Shown here piece by piece: positions 26,886 through 40,544 of a stretch of 64,000 nt of DNA. The notes beneath the pieces are model-generated. The model was not told where the DNA came from, searched no databases, and was given only the letters and a program-made list of their open reading frames with translations. Numbering within the stretch: the stretch's first letter is position 1; each line of letters begins with the position of its first letter. This stretch comes from Colius striatus (Eukaryota > Chordata > Aves > Coliiformes > Coliidae): contig NC_084772.1 in assembly GCF_028858725.1 (NCBI RefSeq), positions 20,127,548 to 20,191,547 of the forward strand. The letters run 5' to 3'. Made by a program: the position numbers and the translations under genes.

Positions 26886-29800
26886 GTCGCACTCTGGATG
26901 TGAGCATTAGAGGAGCCAGACCAGGCATGCGGCTCTCTCTCACTCTCACTAGAGGGAGGCAGTCTCCAAGAGAAGCCAGATGAGGATCTCTGGGCAGCCA
27001 GAGCTTTCCAGGCCACCTGGAGAGGAGACAAAGCTGTGTCTGTAGAACCAGCCCTGTGCAGGGTATTTCCCTCGGATCAGCCTGGATCTGAACCTCCCTG
27101 GCACTCAGCAAGATAGAGAGAGGTGCTTTGGAATGAGCTGTGTAGAGCCTAAAGGAGAGCTGGACTTGGTCTGGCACTATTTTGGGTAGCTGGGCTCAGT
27201 TTGCCTCCCCAAATCTCCCTTAATATGTCCCCTATTCGCACACATCCTCAAAGACCAGCATCACTCACCCAGAGACCTTTTTGTGGCTGCTGCAGAACTT
27301 CCATGGAGAACTCTGGGTTTAACCAAGTCCCATCCCAGATCTTCCATTCCTTATTGCTCAAAGTCACCAGGAATCAGTCCTGAGTGGATTAAAGCAGGAA
27401 TAGAAAGTGCTTTGAGATCCAAGTCATGCTGAGCATTGCTTAGATGTGCTTTATATCAGCAGAGAAAGTAACAGCACTCCTAAATTCATCATAAAGCCAT
27501 GCACCCATTACAGCTGGATGGTGAAACTGCAAGTCCCTTGGCTACCAGCAAGCCAGGGCAGGCAGGAAGGGAGGAAGAGTGTTGATCAATGCATCTTCCC
27601 ACTGCATCAGGACTTTCTGTAGTCAGAAATAACTAAGAAGTGTGCAATTGGCCACTTAAAGAGGCAGCACAGGCACAAAAGAGGAGAATTCAGGCTTCTG
27701 ACTTCACTTCTCCAAACCAATCTGTTTTGCAATGATGATGAGCTGGGACATTACTGTTTTCAAAGCTTCATTTAGTTAGGAAAGGCATTGTTCATAGCCT
27801 ACAGGTTTGATGGGGAAGCATGCACAGACAAAATGCAGAGTAGTTAATGGCTAGAAATGAAACCTAAAGACCACAGTTCTTAACAGGTTCTCAAGAACAA
27901 GGGAACAGTTTTAAACAGACAATGTAATCACTTTCTTGAGGTACCTAGAAAAACACCTGCTGGCCAGGGCAACTTGTATAGCAATTTAATGATTATCTGA
28001 CAGACAGAGAGATGAGCCAGAGGGATAGCTTGTTAAAAAGTTAGAGCCACTCAATGCAACAGCCCTTTCTGACACATCCAGCTTTGCATCTAAATACTGG
28101 AGCTCTGTAAAAGAATCTGGAATACAAGCAGATATTTTAAACCTCAATCTGAGTAGATGGTTCCACTTCCCCTCTTGCCTTAGGGAAAGAAAGAACCCAG
28201 GGAAGGAATAAGTTAAACTTTTAAGGAAGTTTGAGAAAAGGTTCGATTTTGAAACCCCAGAGTGCTTTCTCTAGGCTGATTTAGGGGAAAATGCTGAGTT
28301 TCTGCTTTCTCACTAGTGACATTTTCACTGCTCAGCTGCCAGAGCAGCGTCTCCTCCAGCTAAAGCCTATGCAAATTCCCTCCCAGCATCACTGCCTAGT
28401 ATGAGCTGCTAATTTGGGTGGCTCATTGGCCATGCCCAGTGCCTTTAAACAGCTCCTGATGTGCTCCCTGTGCTTTGGCACATGGCTGAGTTTTGCTACA
28501 GAACTGAGATGCTTAAAACATGCTCAGAACTCTCCCCAAAGAGGGCAGAAATAGCTGAATTAGTGCAGCCCTGAGAGAGGTCATTAGGAGCTGACCTTAT
28601 TTCATGACAGCTATTTCTCTAAAGAGACAGGAGCTCACCCACAGCTTAACTCCAAGCAAATAGCTCAGCAAAGCTCTTCTCCCCTCGCTGCCCCTTCCCA
28701 CTGACTTGGTGGGTTGCCAAAAGGTACCACTTGGTGTGTGTTTAGCATCCCAAATATCAACCTCAATAAATGGATTTCATCTCGACAAGGAACTCCCACA
28801 GAAACTGTGTTTTCTGGCTCCCAAGGCATTCTGATACAATATCCACCCAAATCACCGTGTTTGAGCATCCATCTGGTACAAGCATTGCTTAATATAAAGG
28901 GATCAGAAAATTCAAAGAAGGATTCAGATTCAAAGCCTCTCAGCTGTGAAGGGATTTCTCTCTCTGAAGGAAGGTCCCGTTTGGGCTTTAAAAGCAGGAG
29001 ATTTGTTCCAGAAGGAACTTGAGCAGGTCACCCAAAGCAGGGCTTGCTCCATGCCTGTGTTCAGCCTTCCCACCTGGTCTCTACCCAGCTCTAAGATATG
29101 GACCCAGAAGAGGTTTCCAGAGCAAAACTCAGCAAAAGAAGAAAACCACCTCCTTCAGATGCAGTTTCTTGGCAGTTGAAGGCATTGCAGTTGAATTTAG
29201 GCCATGACAGAACCCTTCTGCAACACTTTCCCACCCTGTGCCTGCTCTGAGCCACCCCAGGGAGTTGATCCAGCCAAAAAAAAGTCACTGGTCTTTTCAG
29301 AATGGTTATTTTTGGCAGGATTGGCTCCTTGAACCAGTTGGTTCTGGCCCCTGGAGCACCAGAGTTTGCAGGAGCTGTGTCCCCAGGGAGAAAGGATGGG
29401 CCAGGACTTCTGATGTGAACCCACATCCATGCTCAATTCCTCCCACTGCAGCCTTCCTGTGTGTCCTCAGGGAGGTTTGGAAAGCTGCTCTAGCCTCACA
29501 AGGCCATCTCCCTGCTGTGGGCAGAGAGGAGCTCCCCAGCTCCAACCTTGCCCCAAACACCTCCTCAGAAAGCCCACTCAGCCTTCAGGGCTCTCCCTCC
29601 CCATCTCCTACCTTTCTCCTCTTCTTCTCACATCCCAGATTTTGCCCCATCAGGCTGAGGATGCCCATGCTCCTCATAGGTTACACATCAGCTGCACACA
29701 ACTCCCAGCAGAGCAGCAGGGATTGCTTCCCAGGCTCAGATGGCTCCAGTGGAAAGCACCAGCTGCAGCAGCTGGCATCAAGCATGCACTGGTCCCAGCA

Positions 29801-32280
29801 GCTGATTAGGAGTGGGATGTTGTCTCTACAAGAAGAAATATCTAGTGATGGGGTCAGGATGCCACATCCTTATATATAAAGTACAAAGCTGCCTTGCTGC
29901 CCACAGGCAGATTGCCTGAGGTGCCTGGTCCATCCTGTTTTCAGACAGCACCATGCCCCAAAAGCTTTGGGCAGCCTTTTTTTAGAAGCTATGTGCCAGG
30001 ATACATACACAAGCTGAGTCTGATGCCTTCATAACCTTCTCCTTCTCATAATCCAGCTTTGGCCACAACTCACTCTCTGCCTCAGGCACTGCTGCATGTT
30101 TTCTTTGGCACAGAGGTTTCATGAAGGAGTTCTCATAGCATAACATGGGGTTGCATCCCATGGTTGGTTCCAGTTAGATCTAACCCTTCACCAGATAAAG
30201 AACTGCACCAAGGTTTATTTGTGGTTGTATGCAGGGACACAGACCAGTCTTTGCCTGCCTAAATTGTCTCCATTTAGCTGGGCACACCAGCAAACATCTA
30301 CCAGCTGCTCCAAGTCTCCTCCTGCTACCACCATCATTTCCATCTCTCAAGCAACAGACACAGCAGCTGGGATTGGTCCTACCTGCCCTGCAGCAAACAC
30401 AAGTAGCCCTGGGCTCCCTTCTGGAGCCACCAAAGAGCATTCCCAGGAAGAGCAAGAGCATAAGAGAGGATTGCAGGAAGGTGCTTGATCCTCTCAAACC
30501 CTCAGGAGAGCTCAAGGCAGGTTTCCCCAGCAGTGCAGCCAACACAGCTGAGTACCCAGGGGCTTTTACCTTCCACACCAATGCTCTGCCTTTCAGCACA
30601 GCAGTATTTATAGCAGCCCCAGGCTATTACCTAACAAAAAGGCTGATTTCACTCAACCCAAGTGTGATGCATGGTCAGAGCTTTGTCAAACCCCACAAGC
30701 TGTGTTTGTGTCCTGGCTCAGCAGCACATCTCACAGAAAGAGGAAATGCTTTGGAGGCTGATACTAGGCTGGGTTGGGGTTGTTTTTTTCCCTGTTGCAG
30801 ATGAACCAAGTGTGAACTAAATGCTGACATGAAGGAGCAACAGGGAAGAAGTTTTGCACTGAGAGAAAGTTTAGCAGTGGCTCTGAGCAGTTCCCACAAA
30901 TGCCCTTCTGCAGGAGGGATGAGCTCTGCTGCAGGAGACAGGGCTCTGTGTAAGAGACTTCTGCAGTGCACCTTCAGGTGCCCCCAGCAGCTTCAGAGCC
31001 AGGCTGCAATCAGTGCTGGGACAACTAGCACTGGGATTAGTCTGCACTTAGTGCTGGAGCAATCAGCCCTGGGATTTTTTTCCCTCTTGCAAAAGTACCA
31101 GGTGATTCCTGCAAGCAGGTAACTGAGAAGATATTTTAGTATAAGCCCTGTGCCTTGGAAGCATGACTGAGGCAATAATTTCTTCTTAACCAGGGGCTTG
31201 CACAGGTCTCCCCTTAGAATTGTTACTGACATCAGAGTTTGGTCTGAGGGCTTACAGCTGACCTGAGCCTTCTGGCTTTGGACACCTGGTACAAACCCAC
31301 AGAGAGCATCTGAGGCCTCCCAAGAAATAAATATTCCTGTTCTTTGCCTTGATAAAGGAGCAGGTCACTGAGAAACAGCACCCTGAGGTAGTCATGGACC
31401 AGCCCTCGTGGGACTGCTCTCATTACCTGCATGATGGAGCAGGGAGGGGAGCTCGTGGCAACAGCCACCTGCTTTTAATTAAGAAAATCTGCCAGCAGCC
31501 ATTAACTCTGATCCAGCTCCCTCCCAGCTCAGACACTAGGAACAACCTACTCAAAGCATTGCTAAGGGATGCAGTGGATATCCATGACCTGCTCCAACCA
31601 CTGAGGCCCCAGAGGAAAAAGTAATAACATGATAATTAAACACTAAAAATGCTGCAGCAAAAGCACCTCCTTTCCCCCAGCACCCAATTAGCCAGATCAG
31701 GTGCACCCTGATGAATTTAAAGGGACTGTGCTCAAATAAGTATGTTGGGAAGGTGTCTATATAAAAGGTGAGGTTTGTTTGCTCAAGTAATGGAGATAAG
31801 GCTAAGGTTTGCTTTGGGGGTAGGACTGGCTCTGCTGTAGGCACCAGGAGCAAGTCTCTTTATTGACTCTGCCTTCTATAGGCAATGCTAATGCAAAAAT
31901 GTTAAGTATGAGATCAGTAGGAGAACTTCAGTAATGTGATTGCTGGGGAGGAAGTTCCTGGTCTTTCTCTAGGTAGGAAGTTATTGAGATCAGAGATGAC
32001 TGCCAGGCTGGGAAGGATTTGCTGGAAAGCCATCTGAGCCCAGGTCTTTGCTGGCTAGGGTGTCTCTGCTCATGTTCTCTGGAAACTTGCAGCAGCCACA
32101 GATTTAGGAATCACCTCCAAGGTTGCTGTTTGCCAGGACCTGAACTGAGGAACAAGCCTGGGGAGGGGAAAAGAGCCCTGGAGACAAGAGTGTGTTTCTC
32201 CCAGGTGCTGCTGTGCTGATGGTGAGAGGATGAAGATGTGCTGGAGCTCCCAGCTCAGCTGACTCACTGCTCAGGAGCAG
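26886..32280. other. unique DNA, no supported gene
   Basis: No recognisable frame, RNA gene or repeat. TATA-like strings at 29871 and 31758 stand alone. Confidence 0.5.
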
Positions 32281-32560
32281 CGGCCGTTTGCACTAAACAC
32301 CTCAAATCGCTGCTTCGCATCTCCCGTGCGCGGTCAAACCGGCCTGGCCGTGAGAGAGGAGCGGTCCGAGCACAGCGGGACTGTGCTCACGGAGAGGAAA
32401 GCAAGGGGCCGAGCTGCGGGACGGGCTGCGTTTGCAGGGGCGATGCTCTGCGCGGAGGCGGCAGCCGCTGGGTGGCAATCGCCGTCCGCGGCGGGACCCG
32501 GCGGCAGCTCCGCTCCCGCAGCCGCGTGCGAATGCGGCAACATCTGCCGCCGAGGACTTA
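32281..32560. promoter_or_regulatory. CpG island, candidate promoter or first exon
   Basis: I counted about 37 CpG dinucleotides in roughly 275 bases, with G+C near two thirds, while the flanks carry almost none. Frames are open on both strands across it, which is normal for GC-rich DNA and not evidence of a protein. No good TATA box or donor site marks a direction. Islands this compact in birds usually mark a transcription start of a coding or long non-coding RNA. A (TTA)n microsatellite follows at once at 32620. Confidence 0.55.
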
Positions 32561-32619
32561 CAAAGATAGCCCTCAGCTAAGCAAATACAGGAACAGGGTC
32601 TCAGCAAGCTGTTAAAGCT

Positions 32620-32637
32620 TTTATTATTATTATTATT
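32620..32637. repeat. (TTA)n microsatellite
   Basis: About six TTA units lie immediately downstream of the CpG island and are followed by a TTG-rich stretch. Confidence 0.8.
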
Positions 32638-35164
32638 TCAGTTGTTGTTGGGTTGGGGTGTTTTTTGCAGTGCTCGTCTGCCTGCTGTGGTTCTCCCTGC
32701 TGCATCTTGCTCAGCTTTGTCTCCTGACTGCAGGCGCTGTGCAGCATGTGGCACAGCAGCAGCAGCCCCAGCCCTTTGATAAGGGATCTTGTCCCTTCGA
32801 AGGGTCTGAATTATTCTGCAGATCTTCTGGTTTACTCTCCCTGGCTGCTCTGAGCAGGGTGGGGTGTCCCTCTGGGCTGTGCCTGGCTGACAGGTTTGGC
32901 AGCACCCCCGGGACACCCTGGCAATGCTCGGAGTGGGGGGCTCTGAAATGCAGCCAGGGCATTTGTGCAATTCCCTCCTGCTCTCTGCAGGCTGGTTTGG
33001 GGTTAGGACTGAAGGGCTGGAAAGGAAACCTATGGTCTGGGAGACTAGAGCCTGCTTAGAGTGGGAGGTGGATTCAATGTGCTTCTGCTTCAGGATTCCT
33101 TTGCAGTCTTGGACAAATACTCCAGGTCCCCCAGCCTCTGTTCTCTGCACAATGCAGATATCAGGATGACTGTGCCCTGGAGAGGTATCATGAGGACAAA
33201 GGTATATCTGAAATACCCAGAGTGATTAAACTGTGCTTGCAGCAAGTTTTTTCATGTGTACTGCAGAACAGACCCAAAGACCTGATGATTCAAGTGTACA
33301 CGCTAAAATGCAGCCAGCAGCAAACCACTGCACAGACCTTTGGTTTGGTTGGCTCTACCCAGGTCCTTGCTGCAGTTTTCAGAGCCACTTTACCACCAGT
33401 GTTACCTTGAACCACACTGATAACAAACTTTCACTCCTGCCTAGCAAATGATGCTTTAACCAGACCTTGGCTCTTGAAGCCCAGGCTGGTTTTGCAGAGC
33501 CCCAAGACCTTGGGTTGATGGCCACGGAGGAGACCAACCCCCCAGAGCAGGCACTCAGGCCCAATATGAACACAGCCACCTCTTCCTCCTCTCTCCAAAC
33601 CACTGCCCACCGGGAAGAAGATGATGGGGTAGCATCACCCTGGTGCCAGTGAGTAAGATGCTGTGGTTCCCCTCTGGTTTTGTGGGGCCAAGCACCATGG
33701 CTTGCCATGCTGCGATAGGTCCCAGGGCTCACCACTGCGGTCACCGCTGAAGAAATAGCTGCAGTGGTAACGGGGAGAGGAATTGCAGCAAGCTGTGGAG
33801 CAAGGAGAACCAGGGCACTGCAACCACGGGAGAGCAAAAAGGTACCCGGGAGAGGGGCAAGAGCAGAGGAAGGGGCCTGATGGAGAGGGAGAGGTGGGAT
33901 GATGGTGTAGGGCTGTCTCGAATATCATTAGTGCTTATCCAAAATGAGTTTCCTGGGGGAAAGGGTGGGGAGGGTGAGAGGGAAGGGTGGATGTAAAGAG
34001 GAATGGGGAAGAAAGTTGGAAAAAGGGATGAAATGAGCAGGATGCGGCATGTGCTCAGCCACTTGCGAGGCACATCTCCCCCGGACTGGGACAGACTGGC
34101 TGAAGGAGCAATCAACCCGACGCAGCCAGGAGCAGGGGTTACCAACACCCCCTTTCAGTTTAAGGAAGGAACCAAAGGCTGCCAGAGCCACTTCTCCTGG
34201 GAGGTGATTAACACAAACATCCTCCAGTGTGGCGGCCAGGCTGCTGTCTCACTGTGCAGGCGGCTGGGTTTGCCCTCCAGGAGAGACGCTCCCCGCTGCA
34301 GATGGCCCCACAGCCACCCTGAGCACACAAGGCAAGGCAGAAGACTTCCATTGGCTCAGTGATGAGAGCCTGTTCCCAACTCCAAGAACAACATTAACCA
34401 TAAAAACCACCTTGTTCTTACTGGATGAAGGCAAGGAGTGAAGAATTCACATGGGCGCGGCCTTCCCAGAAGGGGTGAAGCCAATCCCTCAGCTCCTCTC
34501 ACACAGCCTAATTCAGCCATGGCATCTCTCAGGCTAATCATTAAACAGGAAAATGCCTTTACAGCTTACGAGAGCTTTGCTTGCAGCCAGCATCTGCTCC
34601 CAAGGCAAAGCTGACAAAGTTTCTGGGAAGCGCTCTCAGCCTTTTTTATTGTATTTATTAGATGTTATAACTCACGCTGGTGGCTTATTTGAGGCCAGTG
34701 TCTCAGGAGATTAAAGTCCTGCTTTTAACCATGCAAAAGGCCTAACGAGGGTTGGCTGGAAGAGATGCTCAGACACGAAGGGGCTTTGTTCTGCTGCTTT
34801 TCAGGCATGGATCCACAGAGACTCAACCACAAGAAGCTGATACTCAGGCTCTCCCAAGCCAGAAAGCCACCAGGTTGACAGGAGGTGGTTGCACTTCTGG
34901 TTCGTGGCCAACTTGGCCACTGGGTCCCAGTTGACCTCCAGGAGATGTTACCTAAGGTGGCATCTGCAGAGATGTTTTATGGGACCCAGGAGCTGTGTGT
35001 GGCTGAGCCGCTGTGCCCACGTGGAAGTGAAGGCCCTGCTGCAGTTTCACACAGGTGGAACCAAGAACAACAGGAGGCACAGACACCGAAAGTCCTGCCT
35101 TGGTTTCAATGGTGAACCACACGCTTTTGTTGCATTGCTTTTTATTCTTGGCCCAAAAATTACT
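32638..35164. other. unique DNA between the CpG island and the promoter-like cluster
   Basis: No recognisable frame. An AT-rich stretch at about 34555-34735 with TTTATTG and TTTATTAG motifs has the look of a conserved regulatory element. This cannot be tested without alignment. Confidence 0.4.
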
Positions 35165-35360
35165 CCGACCTGGTTATTTCCCCCGAAACCATCGCGAATC
35201 GGCTCTCAGCCAATCAGGGAAGGGCTCTGTGCCCAATTTTCCATCCTTCCCTTTTATGGTCAAAATCTGGCCTCTCCACGGGCAAAAAAAACAAGGTGGG
35301 AACGGACCGCACCGAGCTGCGGCCGGTTGGGTCCACGTGACGGGTTGTTCCGTGGCCTCC
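35165..35360. promoter_or_regulatory. promoter-like cluster: CpGs, CCAAT box and CACGTGAC element
   Basis: About 14 CpGs fall in 190 bases, in two clumps. Between them lies a full CCAAT box context (AGCCAATCAG near 35208-35217), the preferred NF-Y site. Near 35334 is CACGTGAC, an E-box of the USF/TFE type. There is no clear TATA box and no recognisable frame on either side. It could be a weak promoter or an enhancer; direction is undetermined. Confidence 0.3.
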
Positions 35361-35790
35361 TCCCATCAACACACCACAGGGCCAGAAAAGGGGAAAAAAC
35401 ACATCAGGCAGAAGGTGGTGACGCTGGTGGGTTCAAAGAAACGGAGTTCCAGCAGGCATCTGAGGTGGTGAGGCACAGAGAGCATCAGCAGATGTGCTGT
35501 CGGATGCTCTGACCAGCCCCGCTGATGGAAAGCAACTAATCAGGGCCCAGGAGAACAGAACTGAGCACCATGGCTGATGTTGGTTGTAGTTCTGGGAAGG
35601 CTTTCAAAGCTTGGCCTCGAGTTGGACAACTGACATGGGAGAAAAACACTGAGAGAGACCTCAGTCCACGTGAGGAAAGGTCTTCCTCCTCCCACCCATA
35701 ATCACAGGAGCAGATAGACACCGATTTCTGTTCATGGGCAACAGATGGCATTTGCAGACCTCGGCCTTTGGGACTGTAACAGCTCAAGCC

Positions 35791-35838
35791 CACATTGATC
35801 AATTCATGATCATGACCACATTGATCAATTCATGATCA
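35791..35838. repeat. 26-bp tandem duplication rich in TGATCA
   Basis: CACATTGATCAATTCATGAT with six more bases (35791-35816) is followed directly by a second copy that matches for at least 22 bases (35817-35838). Each copy contains two TGATCA-type palindromes, so four lie within 48 bases. The near identity suggests a recent slippage or duplication event. Confidence 0.8.
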
Positions 35839-38800
35839 AACCATCATCTGAGGGTCGCCTTCAAATTCCCACTGCAGGTCCTGGCTGACACACAACAGAA
35901 GTGCCAACCCAAACCTTCTCAGAACTGAGGATGCTTGGGTTGCAGGGGTTTTTTTCTGAGCCACTCCTGGTTCCCAACCAAGTAACCACACAACAGTCTT
36001 TGCTCATGTTGTTGTGCATTTGAAAGGGGGCAGATAAGACAGACAAATATAAATGAAACCACTTTCCCACTCTGATCTTAGGCATCCTCCCTGGGGCACC
36101 TTTAGGGAGCACCAGCTTTAGTTCTCACTTGAGACAGGATCTGCAATTATTGGGACTTTTCAAGAGGGATGAGCTAGCAGCAGCAGCAGCCATGAAGAAT
36201 CAGAAACCCAAACCCTGATCTCTGATCTATGCAACTCCACCGGATCCTGATGCGAGCACAGATGTCTCAATCCACCCACCAGTACTTACCTTGCAGCTGT
36301 GTGTTCTTGCCCTTCACAACATGCCAAATCTTTCACAAGCAGGATCTCTCATCACAATTTGTGACTCTTTTAATTCCACTCTCAGTCAGAGACAGAGAAA
36401 CAAATTACTGGAAGAGGAAAGGGAAAAAAAAAAGGTTGCTTGAAGCAACTTTAGAGCAACGCTTGGCTCCTGTCTCACTCAATTCTTAGTCTGGGGAAGC
36501 CTTGTAAGGTAAATAAACTCCAAGGGAACATGTTTATTCCCAGCACCCCAGTGTATTTCCTCATACTGATCATATTTAAGACTCCTCTCCCAACATGAGC
36601 ACATCCCAGTATTTGGTTAGAAGGCAGATTCCTCTGCCAAGCGAGAAAAACAGAAGTAGTGACGCTTAAAGGGGTTTTAAAGAGAGTCTTGTTGGGCCCA
36701 GGCTGAGTCTTTGTCACGTAAAACCCCTGGAGCCAAGGTAGGAAACTGGGTATTAATGAGCAGGGGAACAAGCTCTGAGTTTCATCACCCCTTCTGAGGC
36801 AGCACAGTCACCCCAAAGCTGCGGAGGAGATCTCGTTTCTCTCGTGAGCAGCTTCTGACAGCCCCGTCATGTAAAATTAGAACATGGGAAGTTTCAGGAA
36901 CAAATTCTCAAACGTGCTTCAGTTGCAAGAAGAAGAAGAAATTAGTACCATGGGGAAAATTTCCTCCCAGGCTGAAACTCTTGTCTTGACAAATGAAGAG
37001 AGAAACGCTCTGCCAAGTCAGAGGGGTAGAGAGTGGGGAGAATGGAGGAGACCGAGCATTTAGTCTCCAGAAATCTTGACCCAGACCCTCATGACTCACT
37101 ACACCAAGAGTCTGAAGCAGAGCACTCGTGCAATCTTTACTTTCTCATTTCTGCCTATCTGCTCATTAAAGAGATGCAGCGACAGGAGAGATGGGAACAG
37201 AAGGAGCATTTCTGGGCATCCAAATCAGCCCCGAGACTCATCTGAAAAGGCTGTGTAATGTCGCTGTATAAATTCATGAGCCTCTTCCTCTGGGGAGCAG
37301 AGCTTTAGTGCCAAAAGATATTGCAGAATTACAGCAATCAGAAAACAATAAAGAGCTTGGGAAAACGCTGATGAGAGAGACTGGAAAAATTAGGGTAGTT
37401 AGAAAGACAAATGAGAAGGAATAAAATACAGGTATTAAATAATTGGTGGGAGGCGGGAGGTAGATTAAGAGCTGTTTTCATGGCTTGTACTCCCAAGCAC
37501 AAGGGGCCATTAGATGAAAGGAAGAGATGGGAAATTAACACTCAACACCCCCCACCTCAAAGGGCTGTGCTTTCACTTGGCAGAAGCAATTAGATAGGGG
37601 AGATCGCTGCCACATGCCCCTTCAGCTGAAGCCACCATCTGAAGAATGAAAGGAATGCCACGTGCTATCCCATTAAGGGTGACAAAGGAGGGCTTTCAGG
37701 AGCTGAGCCTTCCCTCCCCACCCAGCCTCTCTTGCTTTTTCTTTTTCCCTTTCAATATCTGGAGGGAAGCAGCTGCTGGACCACAAGACCAAACCAAGAA
37801 GTCTGATGAAGTCTTGACATTAGCCAAGAGGGACCTCAACCACGCTAAGGCCTGCTGATGCCCACATGAGTCTTCCCTCTGAGCCTTGACCCACCATATC
37901 CCTGAGATATTCCAAATCAACCTCTTACATCCCTAATCATGACCTTAGCTCAATGGATTTCTGGTAACCCAGGGTCATGACACTTCATTAATGTTTAACT
38001 CCAGGTTGGGTGGTTGCTGCTCTGGGTGCACAGGGAAGGTGATGTTCCCAGGGCACCCTGGTAAGAGACACCCCATCCTGCTATAGGGGTTAAATCATCA
38101 GGGCTTCAAGTCACAGCAACATGCTGATGGAGGTTTATGGCCTGACTTGCACTCTCCCTGCCCCAAATGGATCTAATCTTACAAACCCAACCATATTGAA
38201 GCAGCAAAGTGATGGTACATTATTGCAGAGACGTTTTAAGGAGAGCAGAGGGAAGCACAGATGGTTTTTCACCGCTTGTACAGCACTTGTTTGGGGTTGT
38301 TTTTTCCCCAAAAAATCTCCAGCTCCCGGAGTCCTGATGTTACAGCAGAACCATTCTTCCTTTTTTTTGAAAAACAAGAACTGCAAAGACTCTCTGAATG
38401 GAGAGACAAAGACACCAAAGGGTATTTTTGCACAGGCTGTGCTTTTTAACTTGAGTTTCCTGGGTTCTCTGGGCTCTCACTTGTGGCCGTTTGGAACGTT
38501 TCGATTTCTTTTGCATATTTACCGACCCTGGCAAAAGCAAGATGACATGATGGCCGGCAAGATAAAACGACCAGGAGGACTGGTCCTGCCTCTAGTTCTG
38601 CAGAGCTTTTTAAACTGCTTGACCTCTGAAAGGCAGGAGCTCGAAAGTGAAAATAAAAGACAGGACAAAGGTCATTTATTGGATGCTGGGGGGGAGGTGA
38701 CTGTGGAATGTGCTGGGCTTTGACAAATGCTCTGTCCCAGAAGTTTTATGAATGGCTTTTCAGAGTTCTCAACAACTCCCACATCCCCAAAAGGCCTCCA

Positions 38801-40544
38801 AACAGCTGGGACCAGTCCAGATCCACTGCATAGGCATCCCAGACTGGGAAGGCCAGCTCAGGGATGTCCCTGTCCCAGCACCACGGGGTGAAAATGAGAG
38901 TTCCTTTCCATTTAACTGCAGCCCCTCCAGGTGAACAAGTATTTCTAAGGGAAGAAGAGGATCTTTCTGCAATCTTTCCAGTCTTCTTACCTCTCCCAAC
39001 GTCAAGAGGTGACATTTGAAGGACAACAGCCCAAACACTGAGGACCTGGACACTCAAAGCTGCGCTGCAGTTGTCCTTCTCTGAAGGGTATTTTTAGTTC
39101 AGAAGCAGCCTCTCCGTCTGTTTCTTCCTCCTTTCCTGTGTTGAAGAACCAGAATTCCTGGAATCTCACTATCTGGTTCATTTAAGTGAGTCTCTAGAAA
39201 AAGAGTTGAAACACATAAGCCACAGCTGCCTTGCAAGTGGCCAAGGGCTACAGTTTTAAATCTCATGGTTTGAGTTTTCCTTCTCACTGGTTTCATCAGT
39301 TTGCCTTAATAGTAAAGACCCATTTTCTAGCAGCTGGTGACACCTCAAATTCAAGCTCAATCTCCCCCCTTCACCACATCATTTCTCTCTGTCCAATCAG
39401 CAAAACCTTTTTTGTCCAGGCTAGAAGAAAGTCTCACCTCTGCATGGTTTCTGCCACAAGCATGGTGTGCAAAGGATACAATTAAAGCAAGTTTTTCCAC
39501 ATGGAATGGTATCTTTTCGTAGCTTGCAACCTATGAGGAAAAGCCACAAGCATCTGTAGATGTACCTGAGAGCCACAGCACCTGTCCCATCTCCTGGAGG
39601 GTGCCAGCAGATGTGGCTTGGAGACAGGCAAGGGTGCAAGATGGGCTTTTCTACCGCTGGTCCAGAGCAGGGCCACTCAACAAGCTTTGTCTTCATTTTC
39701 GATGGGTCTTTTGCTGCTGTTTGGAAGGTTTCAGACAGAGCTAGTGTTTCCTGAGGCCAAAAATAGGCTTTAAAATGTCCCTGTCTAAATGCTTTGCTTC
39801 AGGGCCCACGCAGAGAGCTGCTGCGAAAGCTTTGGTGTGCCAGGGACACAACCTCCTCCCAGCTGGCTCGGGTCAGCAAGGGGAAACACCAATAAACCCA
39901 GGGAAAGAGAAGACATTTATGGGAATAACACCCCAAAAAGTGTCATGTGCCTTGGTGTAGCTGCGCTTAGGGAGAGACTGTCCTGTGTGAATTAATTTGC
40001 CCTGCTCCTGTTTTGAGCTATGTCAGCATCCTTTGATGGGAAGCAGAGATACTCCTTACAATTCTCTTCCCTGTTGCTCTGTAACAGGATTTGGGGTGTT
40101 TATTTTGCAGGCTCACTCACCCCTTCCACAGCAGCATCACCCCTCTGAAGCCCTCTGAGCAAGACAGAGGCTGAGCAGAGCCCTTGGTGGTTTTGCTCTC
40201 TTGCAAAGGACCTTCACGCATCGGTGGGGTTGTGCTTCCTTTGCTGGGAGGGCAGGGGAGCGGTGGGGTGAGAAGATGCCAAGTGCACAGAGAGAGTGTT
40301 GCACAACGCCAGGACAACACCGGCTTCCAACCGTCAGGGCAGCGGCGGCGGGAGGAGAGGACGTGCAAGACGATGCCTTTTGCGGCCCTCGGGGTCTTTT
40401 TTTACTTTTAGAGAAGTTGGGCTCATCCTAAGTTCCTCTCCCACACATTGTTCCTGTTGTTGTTGCTGCTCAGATCATGTGGCTCAGTGTGACCTGGAGG
40501 CAGCGAAAGCCGGGCGCTGGGAGCTCTGGGTGCTCCCCAGCGCT

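Noticed and set aside
26458..27177. 239-codon minus-strand open frame rich in Cys, His and Leu
   Set aside because: Most of its repetitive part is the 41-bp minisatellite read in rotating phases. The non-repeat end matches no family and has no splice or promoter support.
34889..35512. 207-codon plus-strand open frame
   Set aside because: Runs through the CpG cluster, where stops are scarce for compositional reasons; no recognisable domain.
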